Below, in pieces: positions 12,301-24,300 of a stretch of DNA of 64,000 nucleotides (position 1 is the first letter of the stretch; the number at the start of each line of letters is the position of its first letter). The stretch lies in assembly GCF_043290135.1 (NCBI RefSeq), contig NC_134707.1, positions 78,200,987 through 78,264,986 of the forward strand. The letters run 5' to 3'. The notes under the pieces are model-generated. The model searched no databases. It saw only the letters and a program-made list of their open reading frames with translations, and was not told where the DNA came from. The stretch is from Rhipicephalus microplus (Eukaryota; Arthropoda; Arachnida; Ixodida; Ixodidae). The position numbers were made by a program, and so were the translations under genes.

Positions 12301-15300
12301 GCTCAAGTCGTCGAGCGCGCTCATGAGAGCAAAGCGATCGCCAGCGACGCCAGTGTGTCTCATGAGTCGAGGAGGGAAGGCATACATGAGGAGGAGGATA
12401 TGAGAAAATTGTCCATAGGGGCTTAAGATATAAGGAATGTCGCTAAACTTGTGGTGCGAATGGCTTCACAATGTTCTAGCCTAAACACTGACAAAACTTC
12501 AAAAAACTGTTTCAGGGTCCATTTAACAAGCTGATAAGATGTCGAAATCGTAAGCAATGGGAATTCTTGCCTTCGAGTCTGTGCGCTGTTGACAGAAAGC
12601 TGAGGCAATGGCAGGGTGGGGGGCGATATAGCGACTCGTCCAACAGCGAGTCGTTTTGCCACTACGTGAATGCGAACTCTGAAATAGTAACAACGAAACA
12701 GCTCCCGGATGACGACATGATGCGTGCTGTCAACGAACTGGGTGAGATCGGCGACGATGACTCCGTCGACGAACAGGAGACAACCATGAGTAAGACCAAC
12801 GTGCCGGCAACGTCGGAGGCATTAGGCGCGGTGGACGTACTGCTTCGCTACTTCGGTGCTCACAAGGACGGCAAAGATGGCTTGAACGTTGGGGCTACAG
12901 CTGAGCGAGCCATTGTTTGCATCAGGCAGATGCACCAACATCCTATTACCAACTTCTTTGCAGCTAAGTCTGTTTGAAATGCGAGCTGTGTATTTTGAAG
13001 TGCAATAAAATAGTTGCGTGGCATTTCCTTCTTATTTGCGGAATGCAATTATTTTGTTGCGCAACACCGTTCGGCGAGATGCTATTTTGCCTGTTATTTG
13101 TCTAGGGTAAGTACAGTGCATTCATTTGCAGTGAATGTCTCCTGCGGCTACAACGAAATATTCAACAATGTGCTCGTTTTGTTGCGGTCTATGCACATAA
13201 ACTACGTTCCCCGACAAAACGCAGGGTCATTAAGCAAGTGCCTTCAAGACGCCGCTGCAAACTCACCGCAGTCCCTCACTAAGGAAGGAATCAGAAACGT
13301 CGTGTTCTTACGTGTCTTCCCGAATTTACTTTGGTTGGAGTTAAAATAGTTCTTTTTAGTTTACCTACCTAAGCAGACCGACTTCTGTCTAATTTTTACC
13401 TTCAAGGTTCATACTGCAAACATGGAGTCTCCTATGAAATTGGTTTTAGATTTGATTTGAAAGTAAGCCTTTCAAGATCGGAGTTGGTGTCATGACGCTG
13501 ACAAGGACACATCATCATTATCCTTCGTTGGAGTTCGTGCTATTTGCGATCACACTCATCGTGCTGGTCATGTTGCATGTGCTTAGTCCTTTGATGCCTT
13601 CAGCTGTCGGTGTCAAAAGAATTGCAAACAAGAATTACACTTCTGTGAGTAACACTGCTGACAGCTCCGCATTTCTGTAAGTCATCTAAAAAGTCATCTA
13701 AATCGTGGCCGAGTGTGCCAATGCATGCACCAGCGACAAAGATAGGAGTTCATGTAGCAGGGGTCATTTCCTTCGATGACCGCTTTCGGGAGAACTTTCA
13801 AAAAGCATTTGACTGTCGACTACGAGCCACGGTAGTCCAACACTGCGCCAACACTATTGCTCAGAGACGCTAATGCATCCAGTGACAACCCTGCAAAAGT
13901 ATCCCCAAAAGTTATCTTTTGCCAGGTGTCGGCCGTGATGGCACTACATTCATTAGACAGATACGACACTGCAGGTGCTTGAAAAACTTTTCATCCTGAT
14001 CGTGCGTGCGTAGGGCCAACCAGACGATGTTGCACTGTTTTTCAAGTGCGGGGATGAAGATAAACTTCGGCACCACCAAACATCTTTTGTCATTTTTGCT
14101 GTTTTTCGGCTGTTGTATTTCCTGCTCCTACGTCTATTCCCCATGGTCACTTCAAAAACGCATCGGCAGGTTTGCACTTACATTCACGTTAACTTCTGAA
14201 TTATTTCAATACTAATCAGAAAATATTAATAACTTCAAACAAGAGAAGTGATAACTGCTTGCTAGTACAGTCGAATCTCATTAATTTGAACACGCTTAAT
14301 TCGAACTCAGGTTGAGGTACCCTCAAAGCTAGGTGTATTTCAATGGGTGAAAACGCCCGTAATTAGAACACGCAAGCACTTGGGACGGTTAATTCGAACA
14401 TACCATGCTCCGAAAATGCTCTCTGCACCCCGCCCAATCCCGCAGCGGCACCTCCGACGCCTCAACGCTGCGCGAAAAAGGAAAAGGAAAGCAAAGGCTG
14501 CAGTGGAATTTTCGCTCTCTTTCAAATGCCGATCTGTGATGCACCTTTGCCACGCTTTTGCCTTTTACGCCTCTGCCACGTAAAAACCTTTCTCCTTCCA
14601 ATGCCATGCGCAAAAATAGAGAGAGAAAAAACAAACAAAAGCTGTCGCAGAGTGTGGCTCTCTCTCATGCACCTGCGCAACCCTTCCCCCTTTCTCGTCC
14701 CTGCCATGTAACTCTCCTCCTTTCAACGATGCACGCGAAGAGAGAGAAAAAAAGAAAAAAAAAAGCTGCTCTGGAGTGTTGGCTTATCTCAAATGCCGAT
14801 CTGCTTCTCTCCGCATGGAGACGCTCCTCCTTTCTTGTCCCGTGGTGGCCACACTGCGGCTTTGGCGCAGAGGTTAGTAGTGGAGATACAGTTGTTGTTG
14901 TCATCTTTAGAGAGTGTCCACGCTGGACATTGCCGGGTGCAACTTCTATTTATTTATTTATTAATTTTTTATTTATAGAATTACCTGCATTGCCACGAGG
15001 GCATTATTGCAGGGGGGTAACATGATTAATCACGTAAAAGCACATATGTTTACACAAAGACAAAGATAATAGAATGAGCTAATAACAAAGCGATGTTGCA
15101 ACAAAGAGGCGACATATGGAAAATTTGTATGTAAAAACAGCTGGAACTGGGAAAGTGTTTTACAATCTGCTATACCTTTAGGAAGTCTGTTCGAAAGCGT
15201 GGAGGTGTGAGGAAAGAATGAATAATGAAACACATTTGTGCGGCATCGCGTTTCAAGTACCTTACAGTCATGATCACAACGCGTAGAGATGAAGTGAGGG

Positions 15301-18300
15301 GGAAAAATGTACAAGTTTTTGTTAATGCCAGTGAGATCTCAGTAAATACAGAAAAAAAGTTCCAATTTTGTTGCTAAGCGGCGTTGGGCTAGGGTTTTCT
15401 AGCCAAGGTTGTCTTTAATTAATTAGATGCTGCTTTTATAGTTGCAATTACCAAAGACAAACCTGGCTGCGCGATTCTTGATACGCTCAAGTTTATTTAC
15501 AAGACAGATGGTGTCTGGGTCCCATGCTGCGCAAGCGTACTCGAGTAATGAACGAACGTTCGTATTATAAAGGTATTCTTTAACGCTCCTGGGGGCTTTG
15601 TGAAAATTGCGTCTAATGAGGTTAAGCATTCGGGAAGATTTTAAGGGGGGACGTGCCTTTCGGAACGAACTTTCTTGTTTCTTGTTAGATCTTGATGAAA
15701 ATTGGCACAGAGACTAAAAATGACCTCATAATGCTTCCATAAAAATTTCAAGATGATATCATGAAAACTTTCTGTGAAACAAATAATTTCATTACTGGAC
15801 CTCGTGGAGCGGCTGGAGAGTTTAAAAAATGACATAGAAAGTTGGTAAACACTGTGTGCAGAGGTGAATGTATGCTCTAGGGGGCTGCGTTTCCAAAATA
15901 ATTTTTTTGCAACACTAAAATTTGTAGTTCATGTTTTCTCCACTGATACTTCAATGAGCACATTTGCACTACAAACAAGAAACCCTACCAAAAATTTTTA
16001 AAAGGCTAAATTTTAAAAATAAAAACGCAGCCCCCTGAAGCACAGTTTAAGGAGCATTACAAAAAGAACAGAATCAAAATCTGTCAAGTAGTTGCGAAGA
16101 TATCTGCTCCACGAGCTGAGCAACATGCCAAAAAAACAATATTGAGAAAACGAGGTTCAAAGTCTTGAGCCATGGTTTACATGCCTAATAGGCACCAGGG
16201 TTGTAGTCCTTAGTGTCCTTTGCAGTGCGGTCCTTAGTGTCCGAATCGCGCTACTGGTGGTGCTGGTAGACGGCCTCGCATCCTCGCGAGAAGTACTTGG
16301 CTGAGCATCCGCGATGTCTACATCCTCGCGCGAAGTGCTAGGCTTAGCATCCGCGGCGTCTACATCCTCGCGCGAAGTGCTTGGCTGGGCATCCGTGATG
16401 AATACATCCTCGCGCGAAGTGCTAGGCTTAGCATCCGCGATGTCTGCAGCCTGCGCGGAACGACGAACGGATGTTTCCTCAGACAGCACAAAGCACTGCT
16501 CCACAGGCATATGAACAGTTTCGTCGATGCTCGCGGACGATGCTCCGTGCGTGCTTGTGCTCGGCTGCGAGTCCTCGTCGTGCCGCACGCCGTCGTCGCT
16601 GCTCGCAGAAGTTGCCGGACTGAATTTCTTTTTCACGATCAGCGGCTTCGGCTTACGAGCACCAAATTGCTGCGCAGTCTTGCGTTTCTTCTTGAACGAT
16701 CGCCGGTCCATGATCGCATGCGGGAACTGATCACAAAACTGCAATGCGCCAAACTGGATAACAACGTTTTTCTCCTTTCACGAGCGCCGGTCTTATCGCA
16801 GCGCGATGCGATCTCGAAACCACGCCGCGACGAGTTGAAACCAAATGCAGTAAGCGGCCCGTCAGCGCGTAGAGCAGACGACCTTTGCGCCGATTACTAC
16901 AAGCGACCGCACGAAACCACGCCGCGACGAGTTGAAAACAAATGCAGTAAGCGGCCCGTCAGCGCGTAGGGCAGACGACATTTGGGCCGATTGCTACAAG
17001 CGACCGCACGAAACCACGCCGCGACGCGTTGAAAACAAATGCAGTAAGCGGCCCGTCAGCGTGTAGAGCAGACGACATTTGCGCCCATTGCTTCAAGCGA
17101 CCGCACGGGCAACCAATGCGGAGCCGCCGTACAGTCACGTGACGCGCGTCGCCAGTCGGAAACTGTTTTGATACCTTTACACTTTGGCTTGCTGTGGGCT
17201 TGCTCTTGCCTGGTTCAGCCGGCCGGGGCGGCAAATTTGAAACGGAAGAATTGCGCTATCCATAGAGACAAAGATGGCGGCGCTAGGTTACGTGGTTGCG
17301 GAGATATCGCGGTTCGAAAAACGCCGTTTTTTCGCAATTTCCGTGAAATTCATCGCCACCCTAGCTTCGATAAAAATTTTTTACGTCATTTCTACGCTGT
17401 TTTCAGGGACGAAACTTCGAAATTAGATAGAAAAGGGGTCACAGAATGTGAAAATGAGATTTTCAGAAAATCGATTTTTTGGCCAAATTTCGCAAATTTG
17501 AAACGGAAGAATCGCGCTATCCATAGAGACAAAGATGGCGGCGCTAGGTTACATGGTTGCGGAGATATCGCGGTTCGAAAAACGCCGTTTTTTCGCGATT
17601 TCCGTGAAATTCATCGCCACCCTAGCTTCGATAAAAAATTTTTACGTCATTTCTACGCTGTTTTCAGGGAGGAAACTTCGAAATTAGATAGAAAAGGGGT
17701 CACAGAATGTGAAAATGAGATTTTCAGAAAATCGATTTTTTGGCCAAATTTCGCAATGCCAAAGCCGCATCCCCCCTTAATGTAACATGTTCAATATGCC
17801 TAGTCCATGACAGATTTTCTGAAAAATAAACGCCAAGGTATTTGTAATGCAGTACCCATTCAAGTGATGTATCGTCCAAATGATAATCCGATCTCACAGG
17901 CAAACGTTTGCGGGTAAAAGATATAAACAGACATTTAGTACTACTCAAAGACATACACCGTGTGGAACACCATTGCTAGGAGCATGCTGAAGCCGAAGTA
18001 GACATGCTTTGGAATCTGCGTGTGAAATTGATTGACTCCCCGCAAGGCAAATGTGTGCAGGAGCGCATCACCGATTACTAATGCGCGCTTACTTTACTAA
18101 TGCGCGATTACTAACCAATGACGGATGTCCTGTGATTTGTGAATAAATGTAAATCTTGTGAAACTTCCTCCTAGTGTGTTAGCTCAATGCACATGCGCCA
18201 CTGCATGGGAAGCCCTCTGTTTACTTAGCTTTTATTAATTCGAACTTCTTTTAACTTGAACAAATTTTCTGGCCCCTTCGAGTTCGAATTATCGAGATAC

Positions 18301-21300
18301 GGCTGTACTACGGATCTGCTATTTACTACAATATACAAAAATATACCAGCACTACCCAGCCAACCACTGAAAACTCTTGCAGATGAACAGGCAAGGCATT
18401 GAGACACCACAGTACCTAGAGTGCACGTTTGTGTTCCATCATCACTGTCCACCTCCATCTCGACTGGTTCGTAGTTGTCAACGTTCATCTGCCCGTTTGG
18501 CAGTGGAATGCTCTGCAAGTAGAACATCCACAAAATGAGGTCTCCCAAAATGATTCACCCCACTGATGCACACATTTTGCAGCAAAGAACTCTTTGAACT
18601 TCGTGAATATTGAACTACGATAATGCACCCGAGAGCCCTAAAGAGTCGGTCCCGTATTTTTGAAAATATGGAAACTCATTGTTTATGAGCATGGCCTGAT
18701 CAAACTAGCGTTACCCTAGTATTTCGACGCATAAAGAAACACAATCAGTATGGGTGCAATGCATGAATGATACCCAAAATGTCTATGCAACAAAAGGAAA
18801 CCCTTCATTGCACAAGTAGGTAACAAAGGCAGGGTATGCAACATCCAGAAAACAAGACATCGCAGTTAAACCCCATTATAACAGTCACATCTGCCACGAG
18901 AATACTTTGTTATATAAAAAAATTCGTTATAATCAATCACATCGTATTCATGTCAAAGCTATTGGTCACTTACTTTATTACAACCAATAATTCTTCATAT
19001 TCGAAATCCTTATATCGTGGTTTAATACACTCAAACCTCATTAAAAACGAAGTTAAAGGGGAGCTACAATTATTTCGTTATATCAATTATAACAGTTTGT
19101 GGCAATGTATGCTCAGGTGGGCGCACACCTATAAGCATGCAAAAAAGGAAACCGCTTCGCGGCCCCATGTACCGCTACACGTGCGACTGAAAATAAACAC
19201 AGTCGAATCTCATTAATTCGAACATGCTTAATTCGAACTTCCGGTTATTTCGAACTCATGCTGTGGTCCCATCAAAGCTATGTGTATTCCTATGGGCGAA
19301 AACGCCCTGTAATTTGAACATGCGAGCACTAGCGATGGTTAATTCGAACATACCGCACTCCAAAAATGCTCTAAGCACCATCATGGCCAATTCCGCGGCG
19401 GCACCTCTCAACGCTGCTAGCAACGAAAGAAAAGAAGAAAAGGAAAGAAAAGACTGTGGCCGATCGTTTGCTCTCTCTGAAATGCCAATCGGCGACGCGC
19501 CTGTGCTTCGCCTATCCCTTTTCTGTCTCTGCACATAGAGACCCTTTTTTTTTTCAAGGCCGCATGGGGAGAGGAAAAAAAAGAAAGCTGTCGCGGAGAG
19601 TTGGCTTTATCTGTAATGCGGATCTGCTTCTCTCTGCATGGAGACACTTGTCCTTTCACGGTGCAGAGAGTAGCAGCAGAGACGCAGTCATTGCCGTCGT
19701 CTTTAAGAGTGTTGGCGCTGGACTTAGCTGCGCGCTACTATGCTTCGCAAACTTCGTGCCAAACTGATCGACTCGCTGCAAGGCAAACGCGTGCAGACGC
19801 GCATCACCGATTACTTCAATTAATGACGGATGTCCTCCGATTTGTGAATAAATGTAAGTCTTCTGAAGCCTCCCAATTGTGTATTCTTAAAAGGAAAATC
19901 GCTTCGCACCGCGGCGCCGCTTCTCGGACATGTGACCTGCTGAGCGCTTCCTCAATCCTCTCCGCAGGCTATCTGAGGAGGACGGCTCTCTCGGCCGCCC
20001 ATGTAGTGGCTGTAAGGTTGGCGCGGGAGTTTTGAAAGAGCCGCGCCGAATGAGCGCGAAACTCCGCAGAAAACGATATACTTAACACACTATGCTTGGT
20101 TTTTTTTCATAGACTATTTCATGGAGTAATTTAGTTCATTATACAATTTACCGGTCAATTTTACTTATTTATAACGAGGTTTAAAATGCATGGTTCTAAA
20201 TAAAGCTTTCAAGGGAAACTTATAGGGGTGTGCGAATATGAAATTTTTCGAATACGAATCGAATACGAATATTCATGTTCGAATATCGAATCGAATATCG
20301 AATATCAAAGGACAAATGCCTCTATAGTAACAATAATTTAAGATGTATATATCTAAAAAAATACACAACAGCCTGTCTGTTAACACAACATACACTGTTA
20401 TTTGGAACACAATGCAAGTAATGACAAGCTGTTATTATGAAACATAATGACTACATGTTATCATGGAGGAATATGAGTTGCTCCACATGATCAGGCAGGA
20501 GGCGCTCCCTCCGAGCAGAGACAACCTCCCCTACCACTGAAAAGGCACGCGCGCTTGGAACTGAAGTGGCTGGTATGGGCAAGTACTTGGGGCAAAGCTT
20601 TGCCAGACTGGGGTATCTGAAGGTGCCCACAGTCCGCCACCAGTCACATGGGTCACTGTCTTTCTTCAGTAGGGCTTCTTCAGAATACGCTTTAATTTCC
20701 CATTCTGAAGTAGACAGTGGTGTACTTGCTACTTGACTGTTTGCAAGATTATCAAGTGCACTCCAAACATCAGAGGATGGCTGCACACACTGTTGTGGCT
20801 CCTGCACTTTTGCTGCTGGCTGCACGACTTCCACAGCAGAGCATAGGGCAACATCCTGAAACACCAGATCTTTCAGCCACACCAACTTTTGTTTGTTGTT
20901 TCTGAATACCGTTGACTTGAAGCGTGGGTCCAAAACCATAGCCAAGCATGTTTCTTTGTCCTCGGTATATAAGGGGAATCTGGTATTGAGAGACCTTGCC
21001 AGTTCCTTATGAAAGCCTGTTTTGCCGCTAAAGTTGCTGAGGCAACTTAGCATACCAAAAATAATTGGTATCTGAGTGGAAAGTGATGGGTATTTGTCTG
21101 CGCTAGTTATCACAGTTGCATCATATAAGGGCTTCAGTGCGTCCAGATATTCAAGAGCCTCTTTCCATTCTGCTGAGCAGAGACCATCAATGCTGCAATT
21201 TGACGTTGCCAGCTCAACAGAGACAGCCTCCTTCAAGTCCAAGAGGCGGGACAGCATTAGGTATTGGCTGTTCCACCTCGTATCTACATCTTGCACCAGA

Positions 21301-24300
21301 CGAAGTGATCCTTGCCCATCTTCTTCTGGTACTCATCTAACCTCTTTTGCGCAGACGAGCTGTGCTTATAGTGGCCCACGATGTGCCCCGCTTTCTTGCA
21401 CAGACGGTCAATTGACGGTGTGTTAGAGATTGCATCGTGAATTGCTAGCTGCAGGGTGTGGGCGAAACACGCACGCTTAGTCCTTGGGAGCCTTCTGACA
21501 GCGGCACGGATGTTGCGTCCGTTATCTGTGACGATGTATTTGCGGCAGCCATCCGGTATTTCCCATTCCGCGCACATCTTGACAAGCATTTGCGCAATGT
21601 TTTCGGCGGAGTGGCTAGCAAGTTCCATGTGGCGAGTGTTAAGCGTGAACCACTTCATCCTAAAACTTGGAGTGAGAAGGTGGCAAGTGAAGCTCACATA
21701 ACTCTCGTTGGCGCGTGATGTCCACATGTCGCTGGTAAAGGTGACTGCAGATGTTCCCCCTTCAAAAGCACTGCTGAGCTCGCCTTTCACTTTCTTCCGT
21801 GTGTCATCAAACAAGCGCGGAACAAGGGTACGCGAAAGCGTGGTGCGCGACGGTAGGCGATAGTTAGGCACAGCCTCTGCCATAAGTTCCTTAAATCCGC
21901 GGTCTTCAACAAAACTATATGGTTGCAAATCAAGCGCTACCATAGCAGCCACCTTGGCATTGAGTGCTTGAGTTTTCTTTTCCGACAAAGGGTCAGTACG
22001 GTGCACAAAATCAAATATCATTGACTGGTCTTTCTCTGGCGCACCTGCTGCAGTCATCCGGTACTCCTTCATCGCGGTTTTAAGTGTTGCGCCGCATGTC
22101 TTGCACTGCGCCAACGACGATGTTTTCACAAAGTGCTTCCAGATAGCGCTTCTTTCCCTTTGTTTCGGCGCCGTGTCTTGATTGTTCCTCCGTTTCGCAG
22201 GCAAATCGTCATAGCCTCCGCTATCTGCCATGGCACTTATGGCAGCTAGCAGAACTGATTGTAGCAGCTGACAGCACTAGCCAACGCCGCCGACCCTACC
22301 AACGTAGCACTGTGCACTATATGGCGCACTACCACTACTCATGCGTTCTGGTGGCCAGCACGAAAAATACTTATATGCATATACAGATATATAAAACTGA
22401 AAGGTCGGCGCATGATTACCGTTTCATATATTCAATATGTTTAGAATGCAGTCCAAGTTATTTAATGCATACTTGCCGGGAATACGATATAACTTACCGT
22501 AATTACTCGAATCTAACACGCACCTTTTTTCCTGTTAAGCGGGTTCATAAATCGCATGCGCGTTAGAATCGAGTACGAACAAAAAAATTACGGTCAATCT
22601 ATTGCCATCGGCAAATCCAAAATGGCCGCCCCCTACGTGCGTCGGCCATTTCTGCCTATGTGTTTCCTATGTGCGGCACTTCGTACGTGTGCTGAGGAGT
22701 TCGTCATCTAGTAGTGCATTAGCATCGACGGCGTGGAAGGGCCGACTCCAAAAACTCGAGTGCACCACGATGCCGCTTTTAAAAGAACAGTCATCGCGTG
22801 TGCAGAAACAGACGGAAATCGGGCCGCATCGCGGTCGTTCGGAGTTCCCGAAACGTGCGTGCGGGACCGGCGGAAACAAAAGCAAAAGATTGTCGACAGC
22901 AAAGCTTCACGCAAAGGCTTCAGTGGACCAGAGCAGGGTCGGTTTCCGCAAATTAAAGAGCTGCTCGGCGAGTATGTGCTTGAGCAGCGAGCGGCACAGC
23001 GGCCCGTGACGACAGAACTGCTCCAAGTGCAGGCTATGCAATTAGTCTTAGAAAAAAGTCTAATGCGGAGCCAGTTTAAAGCGAGCAGGTGCTGGCTAAC
23101 TAACTTTATGAAGAGGAAAGGCTTTTTCCTCCGAAGGGGAACATGCATATGCGAAATGTTTTGCGGAGGAATACGATGAAAAGCTTCACAGTTGTCAGAG
23201 GTTCGTCCTAAACTTGCGGCGCAACAACGGCTACCTGCTTGGGCAAATCGGGAATGCCGATCAGACACCTCTTTACTTCGACATGCCTGGCACCACAACC
23301 GTCGAGAAGAAGGGGGCGAAGCAAGTTCATGTGTTGACATCGGTCCACGGTAAAACTACAGTGACGGCAATGCTCTGTTACACGTTTCGCCCGTACCTCA
23401 TATTTAAATGAAAGACGCTCACGAAAGGAGTCATTTTTTCGAGTGGTGTGATTGTGCGGGCCAGCGAGAAAAATGGGTGCGCGTTGCAATCGATGTCTTA
23501 CGTTTTTTTTTTTTTTCGCGGTGTAAATCGGGTGCGCGTTACAATCGAGGGCGTGGTAGAATCGAGTAAATACGGTAGCGATAAAATCCCGAGTTGGGAC
23601 TAACCACTTTCGAGCATGTTGTATAACTGTGCGACTGCTCACGTGCGGAACTTCCTCGAAAAAGGAAATAAACGCGACGTCATGGTACAAATTACCACTA
23701 GAACTCTTTTTGTCACTTACCGTAATTACTCGAATCTAACGCGCACCTTTTTTCCGGTTAAGCGAGTTCATAAATCGCATGCGCGTTAGAATCGAGTACG
23801 AACAAAAAAATTACGGTCAATCTATTGTCATCTCAAATCCAAAATGGCCGCCCCCTACGTGCGTCGGCATGGTGCGTCGGCTATTTCTGCCTATGTGTTT
23901 ACCATGTGCGGCACTTCGTACGTGTGCTGAGGAGTTCGTCATCTAGTAGTGGATTAGCATCGACGACGTGGAAGGGCCGACTCCAAAAACTCGAGTGCAC
24001 CACGATGCCGCTTTTAAAAGAAAAGTCATCGCGTGTGCAGAAACGGACGGAAATCGGGCCGCATCGCGGTCCTTCTCGAAACGTGCGTGCGGGACCGGCG
24101 GAAACAAAAGCAGAAGATTGTCGACAGCAAAGCTTCACGCAAAGGCTTCAGTGAACCACAGCAGGGTCGGTTTCCGCAAATTGAAGAGCTGCTCCGCGAG
24201 TATGTGCTTGAGGAGCGAGTGGCACAGCGGCCCATGACGACAGAACTGCTCCAAGAGCGGGCTATGCAATTAGTCTTAGAAAAAAGTCTAATGCGGAGCC

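Larger units (their letters stand above)
15645..17776 (-). mobile_element. Kolobok-like TTAA element, non-autonomous
   Basis: A 2,132-bp element flanked by perfect TTAA copies (15641-15644 and 17777-17780). Both termini start GGGGGGA(C/T)G. Excision with one TTAA restores the reading frame of the host LINE (EHVTL to KSSRMLN). Inside are a truncated ORF (16157-16744), three 97-bp tandem repeats and a 261-bp tandem duplication, but no catalytic domain. The left subterminal 250-480 bp matches another element at 28623-32693. Confidence 0.85.
14940..17968 (-). mobile_element. CR1/L2-like LINE 3' portion, split by a TTAA element
   Basis: Minus-strand non-LTR retrotransposon fragment. From 17954 the RT thumb region reads LEWVLHYKYLGVYFSENLSW. 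After the insertion it continues at 15629 with NLIRRNFHKAPRSVKEYLYN, YACAAWDP and NRAARFVFG, and then a C-terminal HSFFPHTSTLSNRLP-type block near 15180-15240. The 3' end at about 14944 has a TTTATTTATTTA run, as in tick CR1-type LINEs. It is 5'-truncated at about 17968 inside the Tigger MITE. Encoded domains are thumb and C-terminus only, so it cannot move itself. Confidence 0.82.
14268..18305. mobile_element. Tigger-type MITE carrying nested insertions
   Basis: Outer layer of a transposon nest. Left terminus CAGTCGAATCTCATTAATTT after TA (14266-14267); the right terminus reversed is CAGCCGTATCTCGATAATTC before TA (18306-18307). The MITE's own DNA is 14268-about 14940 and about 17970-18305. 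A second, right-truncated copy lies at 19200-19883. Near its right side it keeps a short coding tail ending QERITDY and a stop (about 18040-18080), the end of a Tigger transposase. A CR1-like LINE interrupts it. Confidence 0.75.

Noticed and set aside
16816..17107. Regularly spaced repeats that could suggest a CRISPR array
   Set aside because: The whole 97-bp unit is repeated with no variable spacers, in a eukaryotic transposon. It is an ordinary tandem repeat.
17168..17785. 205-codon plus-strand open frame
   Set aside because: It encodes the same peptide twice because of a 261-bp DNA duplication at a transposon end. No protein features.
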